Below are positions 29,001-37,366 of a DNA stretch of 64,000 nt, piece by piece; position 1 is the stretch's first letter, and each line of letters begins with the position of its first letter. Source of the stretch: Chromobotia macracanthus (lineage: Eukaryota; Chordata; Actinopteri; Cypriniformes; Botiidae); the NCBI GenBank assembly GCA_036877525.1, contig JAZGTH010000007.1, forward strand, positions 2,621,501-2,685,500. Reading direction: 5' to 3'. The notes below the pieces were generated by a model. It did not search any database and had not been told where the DNA came from. It worked only from the letters and a program-made list of their open reading frames with translations. The translations under genes and the position numbers were made by a program.

Positions 29001-29791
29001 CTAAAGGTCAGTCCACTTTTGACGTCTGTGAAGTGGCTGAGCTGTTGAGGCTAAAATAAAAATACTCGACTGGAAAGAAAATGTGTGAATGAGTAAATGC
29101 CCAATCGTGGCACCCTTGTCATAGCCAATTACATTGACATACGATGTGGGAAAGTTTGGTTTTTAATACACTTTTATAGAAACCAAAAAGCAACTTTGGC
29201 TGTGATAATGTGTTGGGACAGTTTATTGGGGGCCTCTTGTGGATATTTATCAATATATTTTGTCACCACAAACGACCAAGAGGCTGCATTTTTTTTAAAC
29301 AATTGTATGTCAGTTTCGGAGTAACTATTACTGACAGCATGCTGAAACCCAGAGCTTAAAGATGATTATAGATATACTGATGGCAGTATATACTTATTCT
29401 ATAGATATACTTTACAGTGCATCCAAGCTATATGATATATAAGCACACGTTCCCTGGGAATCGAACCTACAGCCTTTACGCCGCTAACACAATGCTCTAC
29501 CAGTTGAGCTACAGGAACACAGTGTACATTTAACACACTGTATTCTGACAGCCCCACAGACTCACAGTATTTGCACCTTTTAGAGAAAATTAACCTGTGA
29601 AAAGCTTGCTCTACATGACCTGAATCAGAAGATTACACACATCATTTTTAAGCAAAATTAAATTTGCCAATTCTTTCTTTTGATTTTGGAGCATAGATGT
29701 GAAAGTGTCATATGACCTACTACAGTAACCAGTATTTTTCATGAATTACAATGATTTTGACACAAAAATTACTGATGGAGGTGAGAGATCT

Positions 29792-29822
<31 letters not shown>

Positions 29823-32800
29823 TGAGGTTCACCTAACTGACGGTGGAGAGCTGTGCTTTGATGGAAGGCCATTGTTGAATAGCACCTCTCTGTGTGCGTT
29901 ATATAAATGTGGGCCTGTTACTGAGGGCAGATGAGTGTTTAGCATCAGAGGCAGTAATGCGGGGGTGTGTGAGGGCCACTTCACCCCAGGTACACTGCTA
30001 TGATTGGCCTGCACTTAACAGCTTGATAGAGGCTTCCACACAGAAGGCCAGTGAAGGTATCGGGGGCCCTTTAAAGTCAGTAGTGCTTTGTGTGTGTATG
30101 TTTAACAGAGGGGAAAAAAATGAAGGACACTTGTGTTATTTATTCACAACATCTGTGTAAGTACCTTGATCGCTCTGGCACTCATTACTAATTCATTAGG
30201 CCCAATTATTTTGCTATTATTCACATAACACAAATTCCTAATTTAACAAAATTTGCATTTCCTGAAGAAAATACCAGTCAATGTAAGGAAGCAGAAGAAT
30301 AGTGTTAAAATCTGATTCTGCGTAAATGCAGCATTTGTGCCGTTATCACTGTTTCTTTTGTTTTCATTCAGCCACACACTCAAAAGCAAGTTACAGCATT
30401 TTGAAAGAGAAAGTGACATATTTGTCAGATATGGTAACTCGAGACCGAAATGTGACCTCTGCATTTAACCATCACTGGTGAGGAGTGAACACACACTGCA
30501 AGCTGTGAACACACACACACCCGGAGCAGTATCATAATTTTAAGCTATCATATTCCGAATTTTAATGCGATACCTAAGATACAGCATCGCATGTATGGTT
30601 TGTGGTAATGGCAATCCCAAAAACTTCATTGCAAAAAGACTGTTTTATTATAAAAACGTTAAATCTAATTAAAATGTAAACTGTTTTACCCCATATTTGT
30701 GTGTGCTGTGTGTTTTATGTTTATAGGAAGCACACTTGGAACAGAGCTCTAGTCACTGTGGAGCGTAAAATAATTGGAAAAAATATGCAAAGACAAGACC
30801 AATCGCACTGCAGGATGCAAATAAACGTAAGACAGAAGACTACACACAACTCAGCATGCAAATATAACATCATCAGTGTCAGTTACTTCTAACAGTTCTA
30901 TTCTAACACGAGCCAACGGGATGATTCGAAACTTTAATCTTACATTTTCTAAAAAGTACATAGCTAAACCAATTGCACAAGTTCAGTATTTAAGATTTAA
31001 AACAAACTCCACCAGATCATAAAAATATCAATACAGTGTTGCCATGCAAGCAATGTAATAATATCTTCAGTGTCCCATTCCAGAACTGCCCGCATCTGTA
31101 ATCTCTACATCATAATTCATGACACCATCATACTGTAAGGCAGTTTATTGTGTGGGCTGCCCCACGCAAAAATAATCAATTCTGGTCAATGTTTCATCTT
31201 TAACACCCAATTGCAAGGATGGACTACCGGAAGAATCATTCTCATTGGTCTAACACAAACTGTTACAGATTAATATTGAGCTACATTTATTTATACTGAA
31301 CGTAACTGTAATGTCATTAATTTTCTCTCTTTGATCATTCCATTTACTTAAGATTTTAGCTGCAACCTTTGCGAGGGCACACCAGATTCTTATCATTACA
31401 CAACTCCCACATGATGAAGGTGCCAATGAAAGCATTAGTGACCCAGCTGGTGTGATAACGCTGCAGTTCGAATCATTGCACCCGTGTTTCTTTTTATGCA
31501 TGAAGCGTTTAGTGATGCATTGCTCCAATGAACTGCTGTGACACAAATGGAGACCAACTTTGGACTCACCTCTGAGACGTGCTTTTGTATTTCTGCCTGT
31601 AAAACAAAAAATGGAAGTATGTTAGCTTGCGTAAGCAACTCTAATAAGCAAATTCTGCAGGAGAAAGTAACCAGAGGATAAGGTATTGCTCAGAGATTGC
31701 GCTATAATAACTCAAAACTCAATGTTCTCACTTATGTTTCATTTACAGAAATAGCGCAGTCAAATGAAAATTTTTGCATGATTTTCAGCCAGGTATGACT
31801 TTCCATCTTCCATGCAACACAAAAGTCACAGTGACTGAAAATCTCAGGCACCATTCACTTTCATTGCATTTTTTCCATGCAGGTGAAAGGGGATGGACAA
31901 TGTCATTCTGCCTAACATCTTTCTCCTGTGTTCCACAGGGGAAAACAGATCTTGAGTAAATGACGTCAGCATTTTCATTTAGGTGAACTACTAGCATCAA
32001 CATTGTCCAAAGTGTCTCTCCTAAAATTCCATATCCAAAATGTGACTGTTGACAGAGTTAGTATACATAACAGTTCAGATAATACGGTTTAAAGAAGTAT
32101 TGTCCCTATTGTCCCTATTGAAACATACTTTTTTACTTTGATCGTAAAATACAGAATTGTTAAGAACAGTAGGGTCTCCTTCCAGTATGAACAATGTCAG
32201 GGTCATAAACGTACTGGAGTTCTCACTTTCCCACTGCAGTGAATTAGTCATCAGATGAAGCTTCTGTTATCTGAACGCTGGTTTCAAATCTAGAACTCTC
32301 ACAGCACAGACGCACAGAGACTGTGTTGCAAAAGCCCACAAATCATTAGCTACAACATTTGATTATATATTTAACAGCCTACATAATTCATTTCGCTTTT
32401 GGTTATGTTTATTCCAACCGGAATGTTCTAAAAAACAACTGCAGACATCACACCGGCCCGTGTTTATAGCAGAAGGGCTCAAACAACACACACAGAAAGC
32501 CTTCGTCATGACCGCACAGGGTCCATTCAGAATGAATGGATGAGTGGATCGATCTGTAGGGATAGACTGAGCTCATCAAAGAGGCTTCAATGAGCTTTGT
32601 TGGGGATGCTTAAAGCTGACCAGTTTAAAATCCCAGGATCAGCCACTTGGTGACTCTGACTTCCACAAATTTGCTTTTGTTGTAGGTCACATCACCTGAT
32701 GAAACTGTCCCTAATGCTTTTAACATCAGATCAAATGGAATTTATTCTTCTGAAGCAATTTTAAACAACAGAAAGCAAATTTTATGTTTGTACCCCAACA

Positions 32801-33435
32801 AGACTAAACAAAAAAATGAATATCTTGGCCTAAAGTAGCTAGTATTGTGCGTTAAATTGTTAAATTATTTATAATGTTTTACAACTAATATTACAATTTA
32901 TAATTAATAAAATAATATTGCATTATGTTTTATGTACCATATGACGCCCAAGTTTCTAGTTTATTATTCAAAATAAATAGAGATAACAGAATAGATATAA
33001 TAAAACAGAAATAAAACAGTTCACTTTTTTGTACTGTGGTTGCACACTAAGTTTTTATTAGAGTTCATAGACCAGAAATAAACATTAAAATGACACAAAC
33101 GCAGCTGAACCGAAACCCTACAAGATTGTTATCAATTCATTAACCAGAACTGTCATTGAAAGCAAGTGTGTTAACAGCCACATTCACTGATTAGAGTGAA
33201 CAGCCTCATTAGCATGATATTCACAAACTTCCTGCCCCACAAGTCAGGAGTCACCCACTCAGAGCCCATTATAAGATTCGTAAGAAAAGAGCGAGAACAT
33301 ACAGCTCCTGAATGAAGCCAAAAACTAAATCACTTACATTCCTTTCAGCCTAATCCACATCTTCTCCGTCTGGTCGCACTTGGAGTACTTCAAAGAGTTC
33401 TCCAATCCATCCGTGTCGTTGGCCAGAGAATCCAT
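826..33435 (-). CDS. pde1a: pde1a gene, 5' part (calmodulin-dependent 3',5'-cyclic nucleotide phosphodiesterase 1A)
   Basis: This is the coding span of the 5' part of a PDE1 family gene on the minus strand. The family hydrolyses cAMP and cGMP after Ca2+/calmodulin binding. The exons at 33338-33435, 3637-3750 and 826-1008 join in phase (98 nt, then 114 nt, then 183 nt) and give 131 residues: the N-terminal calmodulin-binding segment, the inhibitory segment and the second calmodulin-binding segment. The catalytic HD domain exons lie before position 1 and are not in the window. PDE1A is preferred over PDE1B and PDE1C for three reasons: the RKMG and PEEKP stretches, an alternative first exon of the MDDHVTIRKK type, and the neighbouring dusp19 and nckap1, which are near PDE1A in human 2q32. 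The introns are large (about 2.6 kb and 29.6 kb). Confidence 0.93.
1009..3636 (-). other. pde1a intron between the two shared exons
   Basis: AT-rich intron with a short CA run near 2056-2070 and a TATA-rich stretch at 3170-3300. No mobile element or further exon that I can support. Confidence 0.7.
3637..3750 (-). CDS. pde1a: pde1a shared exon (LRCLVKQL... to ...YIDETR)
   Basis: The exon is 114 nt and follows acceptor CTCCTGCAG. It begins with G completing the previous codon and ends with CG at donor CCG|GTGAGTG. It encodes 37 full residues, starting LRCLVKQLDKGEVNVVDL and ending YAASVLEAVYIDET. These are close to invariant in PDE1A. The beginning finishes the first calmodulin-binding helix and the remainder leads into the autoinhibitory region. 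It is the common splice target of both first exons and of the microexon candidate, since all three leave the same phase. Confidence 0.96.
4705..5089 (+). mobile_element. Family A palindromic element (AACGTT-rich MITE)
   Basis: Begins AACAATTTTAGGTTGTTCAAACG and ends GTTAACTGGG. The typical terminal motifs CCCAGC(T/A)AAC and GTTAGCTGGG are inverted repeats. The interior has repeated AACGTT/ATGTT words and a TATATATCAT core. No coding capacity, so a non-autonomous DNA transposon is likely. Confidence 0.7.
7477..7817 (+). mobile_element. Family A palindromic element
   Basis: Same order of blocks as the copy at 4705 (GGTTTTAGGAACG, ACATCCAGTTTTT, TATATATGATATATAATGTT, AGAATATCTC) and ends TTTGCTGGG. 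Confidence 0.7.
9298..9577 (-). mobile_element. Family B palindromic element (TIR AAAGCTGCAATCCGTAACTTTT)
   Basis: Inverted terminal repeats: AAAGCTGCAATCCGTAACTTTTG on the left and AAAGTTACGGACTGTAGCTTT on the right. The interior contains AGTACATGACAGATCAGTGTTCAAA and ATAATTACGATTTATAATTTAAG. Non-coding, so MITE-like. Confidence 0.75.
10013..10261 (+). mobile_element. Family B palindromic element
   Basis: Left end TTGCAATCCGTAACTTTTGCCTC and right end ATCACGGATTGCAGCTTTAA. Inverted orientation relative to the copy at 9298 (CCATCTCTGTTTAAAACATAAAACTGCAGG precedes AGCTCAAATTATAAATCATT). Confidence 0.75.
10804..11080 (+). mobile_element. Family A palindromic element with intact left end
   Basis: Left terminus CCCAGCTAACAATTTTAGGTTG is the cleanest in the window. 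The right end GTTCTGAGAAATTTCGCTGG is diverged. Confidence 0.7.
11660..11815 (+). mobile_element. Family C element, half copy
   Basis: TTTAGACCACTTTACTTG, AGGATGTGAAGAGACTTTCAACC, AGCATAACAAAAAATG and a CCTGCCCTTAA end match the copy at 20087. The GGGGGCGTGTCC block at 11448 may be the remains of its other half. Confidence 0.5.
12350..12480 (+). mobile_element. Family D fragment
   Basis: TTTACGCACCCTCATGTCTTTTCAAACCCGTATGG and the following GTCGTAAAACACAAAGGAAGATG match the second block of family D (CTCACCCTCATGTC...CAAACC). Confidence 0.5.
13126..13424 (+). mobile_element. Family A palindromic element with intact right end
   Basis: Left end diverged (CATCTAATAATTTTAGGTTG). Right end TCCTGTTAGCTGGG complements the left end of the copy at 10804. 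Confidence 0.7.
13496..13508 (+). promoter_or_regulatory. CTCF-like core motif
   Basis: CCAGTAGGTGGCA matches the vertebrate CTCF core CCASYAGRKGGCR at all 13 positions. It lies in the pde1a intron below the alternative first exon. Occupancy is not shown by sequence. Confidence 0.45.
14221..14278 (+). mobile_element. Family D fragment
   Basis: TTAATGACAGCATTTTCATTTTTGGGCGAACTATTCCTTTAA is the terminal part of family D, directly abutting the family B copy at 14279. Confidence 0.55.
14279..14540 (-). mobile_element. Family B palindromic element, right end lost
   Basis: Left end ATGCTGCAGTTCGTAACTTTTTTAC, interior as in the copy at 9298, including the shared TGCCTGCTTATGTTTAAAG tract. The right terminal repeat is missing. 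Confidence 0.65.
14618..14817 (-). mobile_element. Family A palindromic element, short copy
   Basis: Inverted copy running GGAACATTCTCAGAATGTTCTCTCAAAG to ACCTAAACTTGTTTGCTGGG, with the TATATATCATATATA core. It has lost part of the interior. Confidence 0.65.
17613..17954 (-). mobile_element. Family A palindromic element
   Basis: Inverted copy from CAACAGGGAACATTCTCAGAATGTTGGCTAACG to CCTAAAATTGTTAGGTTGG, close to full length. Confidence 0.7.
18389..18441 (-). CDS. pde1a: pde1a alternative first coding exon (short N-terminus)
   Basis: This is an alternative 5' exon inside the large pde1a intron. ATG lies at 18441-18439 and an in-frame TAA sits immediately upstream, so translation cannot extend further 5'. 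Seventeen codons (MDEYVTIKRKLLHRPIF) plus AG are followed by a good donor (CAG|GTAAGAG). AG joins the G of the exon at 3750 to give R, reading RPIFR-LRCLVKQL. This corresponds to the mammalian short N-terminus that begins MDDHVTIRKK and ends RPIFR. The exon replaces the first half of the calmodulin-binding helix, so this isoform is expected to respond to calmodulin differently. It needs its own promoter, which should lie just above 18441. That flank has a CT-rich run at 18549-18566 but no clear TATA box. Confidence 0.92.
20087..20396 (+). mobile_element. Family C element
   Basis: Shares TTTAGACCACTTAGTGATTACTATCAGGATGTGAAGACACTTTCAACCAGCATAAC-type sequence and a GCCACGCCTCCTCC block with the copies at 11660 and 34826. 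Non-coding repeat of unknown class, ending in GTGCCTTTAA. Confidence 0.6.
21371..21610 (-). mobile_element. Family B palindromic element
   Basis: GAGCTGCAATCTGTAACTTTTT on the left and CAACGGATTGCAGCTTTAA on the right, with the AACAGATCAGTGTTAAAG interior. Confidence 0.75.
21748..21800 (+). mobile_element. V-type SINE tail fragment
   Basis: AAGCCGCTTTGGATAAAAGCGTTTGCTAAATGAATAAAT is the conserved V-SINE 3' domain without the tRNA head. Confidence 0.65.
22642..22795 (-). mobile_element. V-type tRNA-SINE
   Basis: On the minus strand a tRNA-like head (GTTCCTGTATCTCAACTGATAGAGC, GGTTCGATTCTC) is followed by the conserved tail TAAGTTGCTTTGGACAAAAGCATCTGCC. This is the vertebrate V-SINE type. Confidence 0.75.
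23068..23345. mobile_element. GGTTCTT palindromic element
   Basis: Repeated AAGGTTCTTC / GAAGAACC words in both orientations, with ATTGAAGAACCATTACTGG near the left and AATGGTTCTTCTATGGCATCATGAAGC at the right. This is a common teleost MITE pattern and non-coding. Confidence 0.65.
23379..23415. repeat. (TA)n microsatellite
   Basis: Pure TA run of about 37 bases directly after the GGTTCTT element. Confidence 0.95.
24320..24604 (-). mobile_element. Family A palindromic element
   Basis: Inverted copy from CAGCAAACAGAGAATGTTCTCAG to GCAACCTAAAATTTTTAGCCAGG. Confidence 0.7.
25483..25722 (-). mobile_element. Family A palindromic element, diverged
   Basis: Shares the blocks GTTATTCTTAAGTTGTTAGTGG, ACATCTAAAAAAATGAATGTTTTG and GCAACCTAAAATTCTTG with other copies. 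The left end is degraded. Confidence 0.55.
26005..26075. repeat. (TA)n microsatellite between 14-bp direct repeats
   Basis: About 70 bases of pure TA. The 14-mer ATTATAACAGTTTC occurs immediately before (25991-26004) and just after (26076-26089). Confidence 0.95.
28671..28722. repeat. AAACTA-type short tandem repeat
   Basis: Imperfect run of ACTAAAA/AAACTA words. A similar run lies at 45282-45355. Confidence 0.7.
28740..28790 (+). mobile_element. V-type SINE tail fragment
   Basis: CAAGTTATTTTGGATCAAAGCGTCTGCCAAATGCATA is a diverged copy of the V-SINE tail. Confidence 0.5.
29410..29520 (-). mobile_element. V-type tRNA-SINE, head and part of tail
   Basis: Minus strand GTGTTCCTGTAGCTCAACTGGTAGAGCATTG with B box GTAGGTTCGATTCCC. 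The A and B boxes are nearly perfect, but the sequence runs into SINE tail, not a mature tRNA 3' end. Confidence 0.75.
29794..29822. repeat. (AC)n microsatellite
   Basis: AC run of about 29 bases. Confidence 0.95.
30400..30527 (-). mobile_element. tRNA-SINE tail (same family as 36494-36688)
   Basis: Minus strand: GTGTGTTCACTCCTCACCAGTGATGGTTAAATGCAGAGGTCACATTTCGG, then ATATGTCACTTTCTC. It matches the 3' half of the SINE nested at 36494. The tRNA head is missing. Confidence 0.65.
31570..31596 (-). CDS. pde1a: pde1a 27-nt cassette microexon (candidate)
   Basis: On the minus strand a 27-nt segment lies between a good acceptor (TTTTTTGTTTTACAG) and a near-consensus donor (GAG|GTGAGTCC). It lies 1.7 kb downstream of the first coding exon. 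It keeps phase: AT from exon 1 plus G gives M, then QKYKSTSQ, then AG joins G of the next exon to give R. The result is KGM-QKYKSTSQR-LRCLVKQL. From family knowledge, human PDE1C has RKYKKTSQR at the same place before LRSLVKQL, while the usual PDE1A lacks it. The combination of splice sites, phase, position and paralogue similarity makes a real exon likely. Inclusion frequency is unknown. Confidence 0.75.
31772..31996 (-). mobile_element. Family D element (GTTCACCTAAATGAAAAT type)
   Basis: On the minus strand it begins GTAGTTCACCTAAATGAAAATGCTGACGTCATTTACTCA, the hallmark of a very common teleost small element. The AGTGAATGG block follows. Related pieces lie at 14221-14278 (plus-strand TTTTCATTTTTGGGCGAACTATTCC) and 12355-12480. 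Confidence 0.6.
33338..33435 (-). CDS. pde1a: pde1a first coding exon (long N-terminus, calmodulin-binding)
   Basis: The exon opens with ATG at 33435-33433, encodes 32 residues plus two bases (AT) of the next codon, and ends at a strong donor (AAT|GTAAGTG). It starts MDSLANDTDGLEN and contains DQTEKMWIRLKG. This matches the PDE1A2-type N-terminus, where the EQTEKMW...RLKG stretch forms the first half of the first calmodulin-binding helix. The helix is completed by LRCLVKQL from the exon at 3637-3750. Phase agrees exactly with both the downstream exon (which begins G TTG) and the microexon candidate at 31570-31596 (which begins G CAG). The start fits the family start in position and length. 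Confidence 0.92.
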
Positions 33436-33651
33436 GGTTTGCATGTGCACTGGTGTTTGTGTTTAAGAGGCAGAGGAAGATGCAGCTATGCAGCTCAGCA
33501 CATGCAGCAAGGAGCTCCAGATCTTCAGAGCATCTCTGGCAGGTTGTGCTTTGCGCGTCTCCCACAGGGTCCTTCCCTCCGCTCCAGAGAGCATCAGTAT
33601 GTTGAAGTGAGTGTCGGCGCAGTGAGAGAACGCTGTCACACGTCACACGAG

Positions 33652-33655
<4 letters not shown>

Positions 33656-33692
<37 letters not shown>
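33656..33692. repeat. (CT)n microsatellite in the pde1a 5' region
   Basis: A nearly pure CT run. On the pde1a sense strand it is GA-rich and sits about 220 bases upstream of the ATG, so it may be in the 5' UTR. Confidence 0.95.
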
Positions 33693-33695
<3 letters not shown>

Positions 33696-33919
33696 AGTGG
33701 AAAAGCAGAACTGTGCCTGATGAGTATCTATCTATCACCCTCTCTGAATCTGAAAATTTTCCAGTTTCCTTTACCTCATTCTCTCCTTGTCGGCTTGAAT
33801 TGTTTGAGTATTCTCTCTCTGTCTCCTTTTGTTCCTCCTCTCTCAACCAATCAATCAGTGATTTAGGCAGTCCTGTCTCCTCTTGACATGAGCATCTTTA
33901 ATCTCTCGCAGGAGGTGGG

Positions 33920-33927
33920 TATTTATA
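33920..33927 (-). promoter_or_regulatory. pde1a: TATA-box candidate for the upstream pde1a promoter
   Basis: The minus strand reads GGTATAAATACC here, a good TATA box. It lies about 490 bases upstream of the pde1a ATG at 33435. Transcription starting about 30 bases downstream would give a 5' UTR that includes the purine strand of the CT repeat at 33656-33692. This is a motif match only, with no transcript evidence. Confidence 0.4.
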
Positions 33928-34825
33928 CCTTTGTAAACGTGCACATATACGCATACACGTACCTTCATTACTTCCACTCGTGAGATAAGAGCACCTGTGT
34001 GCGTTGTGAGTATTGCCACTCGGGTGGAATCCGTCGGCTGGAGACGGAACGGCACAAAGAGTACACTAGTTTCCACGGCTGCTCCCCCCTCCTCTTCGTC
34101 TCTAAACCACAGCTGCAGAAACGGCTGTCTGCCTCTCCAAGAGGGAGAAGGAGAGAGAATTATCTTCTCGCATCCTCCACAGCATCATTATTTTGACCAC
34201 CAGGGTACAAAATTCACCAGGCGTCTACCAGCTCGCATCCAGATTCAGAGAGACATCCATGTTTGGAAACAGGGGTAGATGCCATCACAAATCCTGCTGT
34301 TTATTTATTATCCTCCTGTTATTAAGTCATATATTACCACAGTGTGCCTCTCCATGTGTGTGCTGGGTGGCTGAGCAACAAAAGCTACCCCAGCTGCGGT
34401 TTCTCGCCCTGTTTCGGCGTACTAATAAAATTAACCTGTGCGCTAGCATCCTGCACTCATCTCGCGCGTGGCTGCCGTATTTCATCCTCTCATTCCAACA
34501 CAGCTGAACAGAGCAGCAGGCTCATAAAAATTTCATGATTGTTTGCGAAGTACAAAAGCTTTGATTAGACGGCACAAATTCTGTGACAGTGAAGGGCTTT
34601 AAAAAAAGAACAAATGCTAACAAATTTCTTAACATACCTTCAATCTTATATCATGCAAATCTGTAAATTAAAAAAATTAAACATTTCTGCTGCAGCTAGG
34701 CATGAATGGTTTTCATTTATTCTCCTGCCTAAGCAGCATTTGTGACATGGAGAGACTAAATTTTAACATTACTTTAAAGTTACCAGTCTATTTTACAGAA
34801 TACTTCGCAACATAAAAATATTTAA

Positions 34826-35080
34826 AGGCAGGGCACCAACATTTTCTGATGCTGGCTGAAAGTCTCTTCACATCCTGATAGCATTCACTAAGTGGTCTAA
34901 TCGAAGTGTTCTTTATATCAATATATATCCTCTGTAAAAGGTGCGGGACCATAAAATGTTCATCCAGTCATTGTATTTGGTCTGAATGTAACGATAGGAT
35001 GTACTACTTGTCTGTCAAAATTTGTGTTCATGTGTTGGGGGAGGCGTGGATTTGGAAGGAGGGTGGAGTCTTATGCTTTC
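34826..35080 (-). mobile_element. Family C element
   Basis: Inverted copy: AAAGGCAGGGCACCAACATTTTCTGATGCTGGCTGAAAGTCTCTTCACATCC-type end, then ACTAAGTGGTCTAAT, then the GGGGGAGGCGTGG block. Confidence 0.6.
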
Positions 35081-35759
35081 AAAGCTAGCTTGTGAGAGGC
35101 TTTGCTAGCCTCTCCAAAATTACATACTGTTAACTCAAAGTGGATGACGTTAAAAATAAAGTGAATACAGTAAGCCACTGAACTAGATGACAGACTAGAA
35201 AACAGAATAATTGTTTATTCTGATTACTATTATTATTACAATATATAACTACTTATTGAACACGGGTGTATTTGTTCATATTTTAGACACATTATCTTGT
35301 GCGTAACACCCTTTACCTCAAAACAAATTACTGTAACTCGAGGCCTCTCTCTGTACTGCTTTAATTCATACAGAGATTCATACAGAGATTCACAACATCT
35401 CTGTCATTTCCTGTAATGAGATAATGAACTTTCAGCAGATTGTAAATATGTGGTTAAGTGAAAAACAGCCTATCATCTCTGTTCTTGTTTGATATTAGCA
35501 TGCGCGGGAGTCTGGAGTGTGTAATGACGGGTTGATTTAGCCCATTTGTTTCATGTGAAATTATTTTGATCAATAAAACACATAAAATGGGACAGTGCGC
35601 TTACACCAGCTATGTAAATAAAACATTATTCAGATTCCCTTTCAGCACTAAAATGGTGATTGATGAAAGGTGTTGCCATAGCAACACGCAGTGCCATACA
35701 AATGGCTTTGAAGGGAATGATTACAGCTGTAAAAGAATGGCTGGAAGGCCTCAGAGATA

Positions 35760-36075
35760 AACAAACAGACAGACAGGCAGAAAGACAGACAGACAGGCAG
35801 AGGAAAAATACAGACAGACTGACAGGCAGACAGAAAGACAAGCAAGGCAGAAAGACAGACAGACAGACAGGCAGAAAGACAGACAGACAGGCAGAAAGAC
35901 AAGCAAGGCAAGCAGTAAGACAGAGAAAAATACAGACAGACAGGCAGGCAGAAAGACAGACAGAGGGCAAAGAAAAATGCAGACAGGCAGAAAGACAAGA
36001 GAACTTTACAGATAGACTGACAGACAGGCAGGCAGAAAGTCAGACATACAGACAGGCAGAAAGACAGGCAAACAC
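35760..36075. repeat. CAGA/CAGG tetranucleotide array with higher-order units
   Basis: About 310 bases of CAGA and CAGG tetramers broken at intervals by AAAGACA, giving units near 20-24 bases (ACAGACAGACAGGCAGAAAG). It keeps frames open on both strands (up to 166 codons), but these translate to simple repeats and are not genes. Confidence 0.95.
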
Positions 36076-36422
36076 TACAAGTAACAACTGTACTGGGTTA
36101 TCTATGGCACTCCACTTATCCAGTATGATTGCCCATATGATTATGGTGATTATCGGCTAAAAAGAGCAAGCAGGACAGATTCTACAAAATTGCTCCAGTA
36201 CATCATCACAAGAGCAAGGCGGCACAGTCCAACTCACAGCACATCAGGGAACCCAGAAGCTTTTGTGCTCAATGACTACAGAACGATCAGTGAAGATTGT
36301 TCAGAAGAGGTCTGGAATCATACAGTATGATGATGAATCTGAAAGTGTTCAGGTCCACAACCTTCTGCAATGTTCATCCACAGCACTCCATGAAGTCAAA
36401 CTTCATGTGCACACAACGTCAT

Positions 36423-36834
36423 TAAAGCAATCCCTAAACGTTTGCCTCTCTGTCGCCATCTCTGTTTAAAATTGCACAGGTTGAAATCAAATGGGGCAGG
36501 TGTGGCCTACTGGTTAGTGAGTCGGGCTTGTGATCAGAAGGTTGCTGGTTTGATTCCAGCGCTGGCAAGTAGCAACTGAAGTGCCCTTGCAATGTGTGTT
36601 CACTTCTCATCAGTGATGGGTTAAATGCAGAGGTCACATTTTGGGTATGGGTTACCATATCTGACAAATATGTCACTTTCACTTTTCACAAATGTAGCCA
36701 AACTAATATTCCTCTGAAAATTGGGCTGATAGCTCAAATTATAAATCATTATTATAAATTTACAATTTTTAACAGAGATGAACACGAGTCATGTACTTGC
36801 TCAATAACTGATTTAACTACATTGCAGCTTTAAC
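36423..36834 (+). mobile_element. Family B palindromic element split by a SINE
   Basis: The left half (AAAGCAATCCCTAAACGTTTGCCTC ... GAAATCAAATG) and right half (CAAATGTAGCCAAACTAATATT ... ACATTGCAGCTTTAA) are contiguous in other copies. Here they are separated by the tRNA-SINE at 36494-36688. Confidence 0.75.
36494..36688 (+). mobile_element. tRNA-derived SINE inserted in a family B element
   Basis: The tRNA-like head has an A box (TGGCCTACTGGTTAGTGAG) and a B box (GGTTGCTGGTTTGATTCC). The tail TGGGTTAAATGCAGAGGTCACA ... GTCACTTTCACTTTTCA is typical of a widespread teleost tRNA-SINE. CAAATG flanks both sides (36488-36493 and 36689-36694) as the probable target-site duplication. Confidence 0.8.
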
Positions 36835-37308
36835 CAAAGTTGTTGATATGGTGTCTTTTGCCTTCTAAAGCAGCATCCTAACTGGAATGCTCTACATGAG
36901 CAGCGTTGACAATAAAGGTTTCTTAAAAGATGACAAATGGCAGAGGCACAAAATCTAGGTGCTGATGAACTTTGCAGTCACAAACTTCCTGGCTGTCTCA
37001 TTCAGGGCTTTGTGCTGTGAGAGAAGCACACATCTGATATGGGGGTGGATGCAGGTCACGTGTAAACAGCCATCACTCAAGTGTGCTAATAGCTGCAGCT
37101 TTAAAATCTGAGATGTTAAACCCCAGAGCTTCCTGTTACACAATGACAAGCTTCAACTCAGCCTGAAGATCTGAGACAATAGATTTCATTCAGAGACAAT
37201 GAAGCCTAGTAAAACCATTAGGATGATCTTCCTGATATCTTCATTATTAAGCACCCCCAAAATCTCATTACTAGATCACATAATAGGTGATTATAATAAT
37301 AATAGATG

Positions 37309-37366
37309 TTCCTGTAGCTCATTTGGCAGTGCATTGCATTAGCCCTGTGACAGCATTTTTGTAGTG
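37309..37366 (+). mobile_element. V-type SINE head fragment
   Basis: GTTCCTGTAGCTCATTTGGCAGTGCATTGCATTAGC matches the tRNA-like A-box half of the V-type SINEs. The remainder is absent. Confidence 0.5.

Larger units (their letters stand above)
18442..33337 (-). other. pde1a intron between the first coding exon and the alternative first exon
   Basis: Large intron holding the 27-nt microexon candidate at 31570-31596 plus SINE, palindromic and TA-repeat sequences listed separately. The segments 18450-20080, 24605-25480, 26600-28660 and 32000-33330 show nothing that I can name. Confidence 0.7.
33436..34825. other. 5' flank of pde1a
   Basis: This is the probable 5' UTR and upstream region of the long pde1a isoform. 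It holds a CT/GA dinucleotide tract (33656-33692), more scattered CT-rich sequence to about 33845, and the TATA candidate at 33920. From 34200 onward the sequence is unremarkable with no exon that I can support. Confidence 0.5.

Noticed and set aside
29445..29520. Possible tRNA gene on the minus strand
   Set aside because: A and B boxes are present but the 3' half does not complete a tRNA fold and continues into V-SINE sequence. The same applies at 22720-22795.
35660..36160. 166-codon open frame
   Set aside because: It is the translation of the CAGA/CAGG repeat (KQTDRQAERQ-like), with no splice signals or family match.
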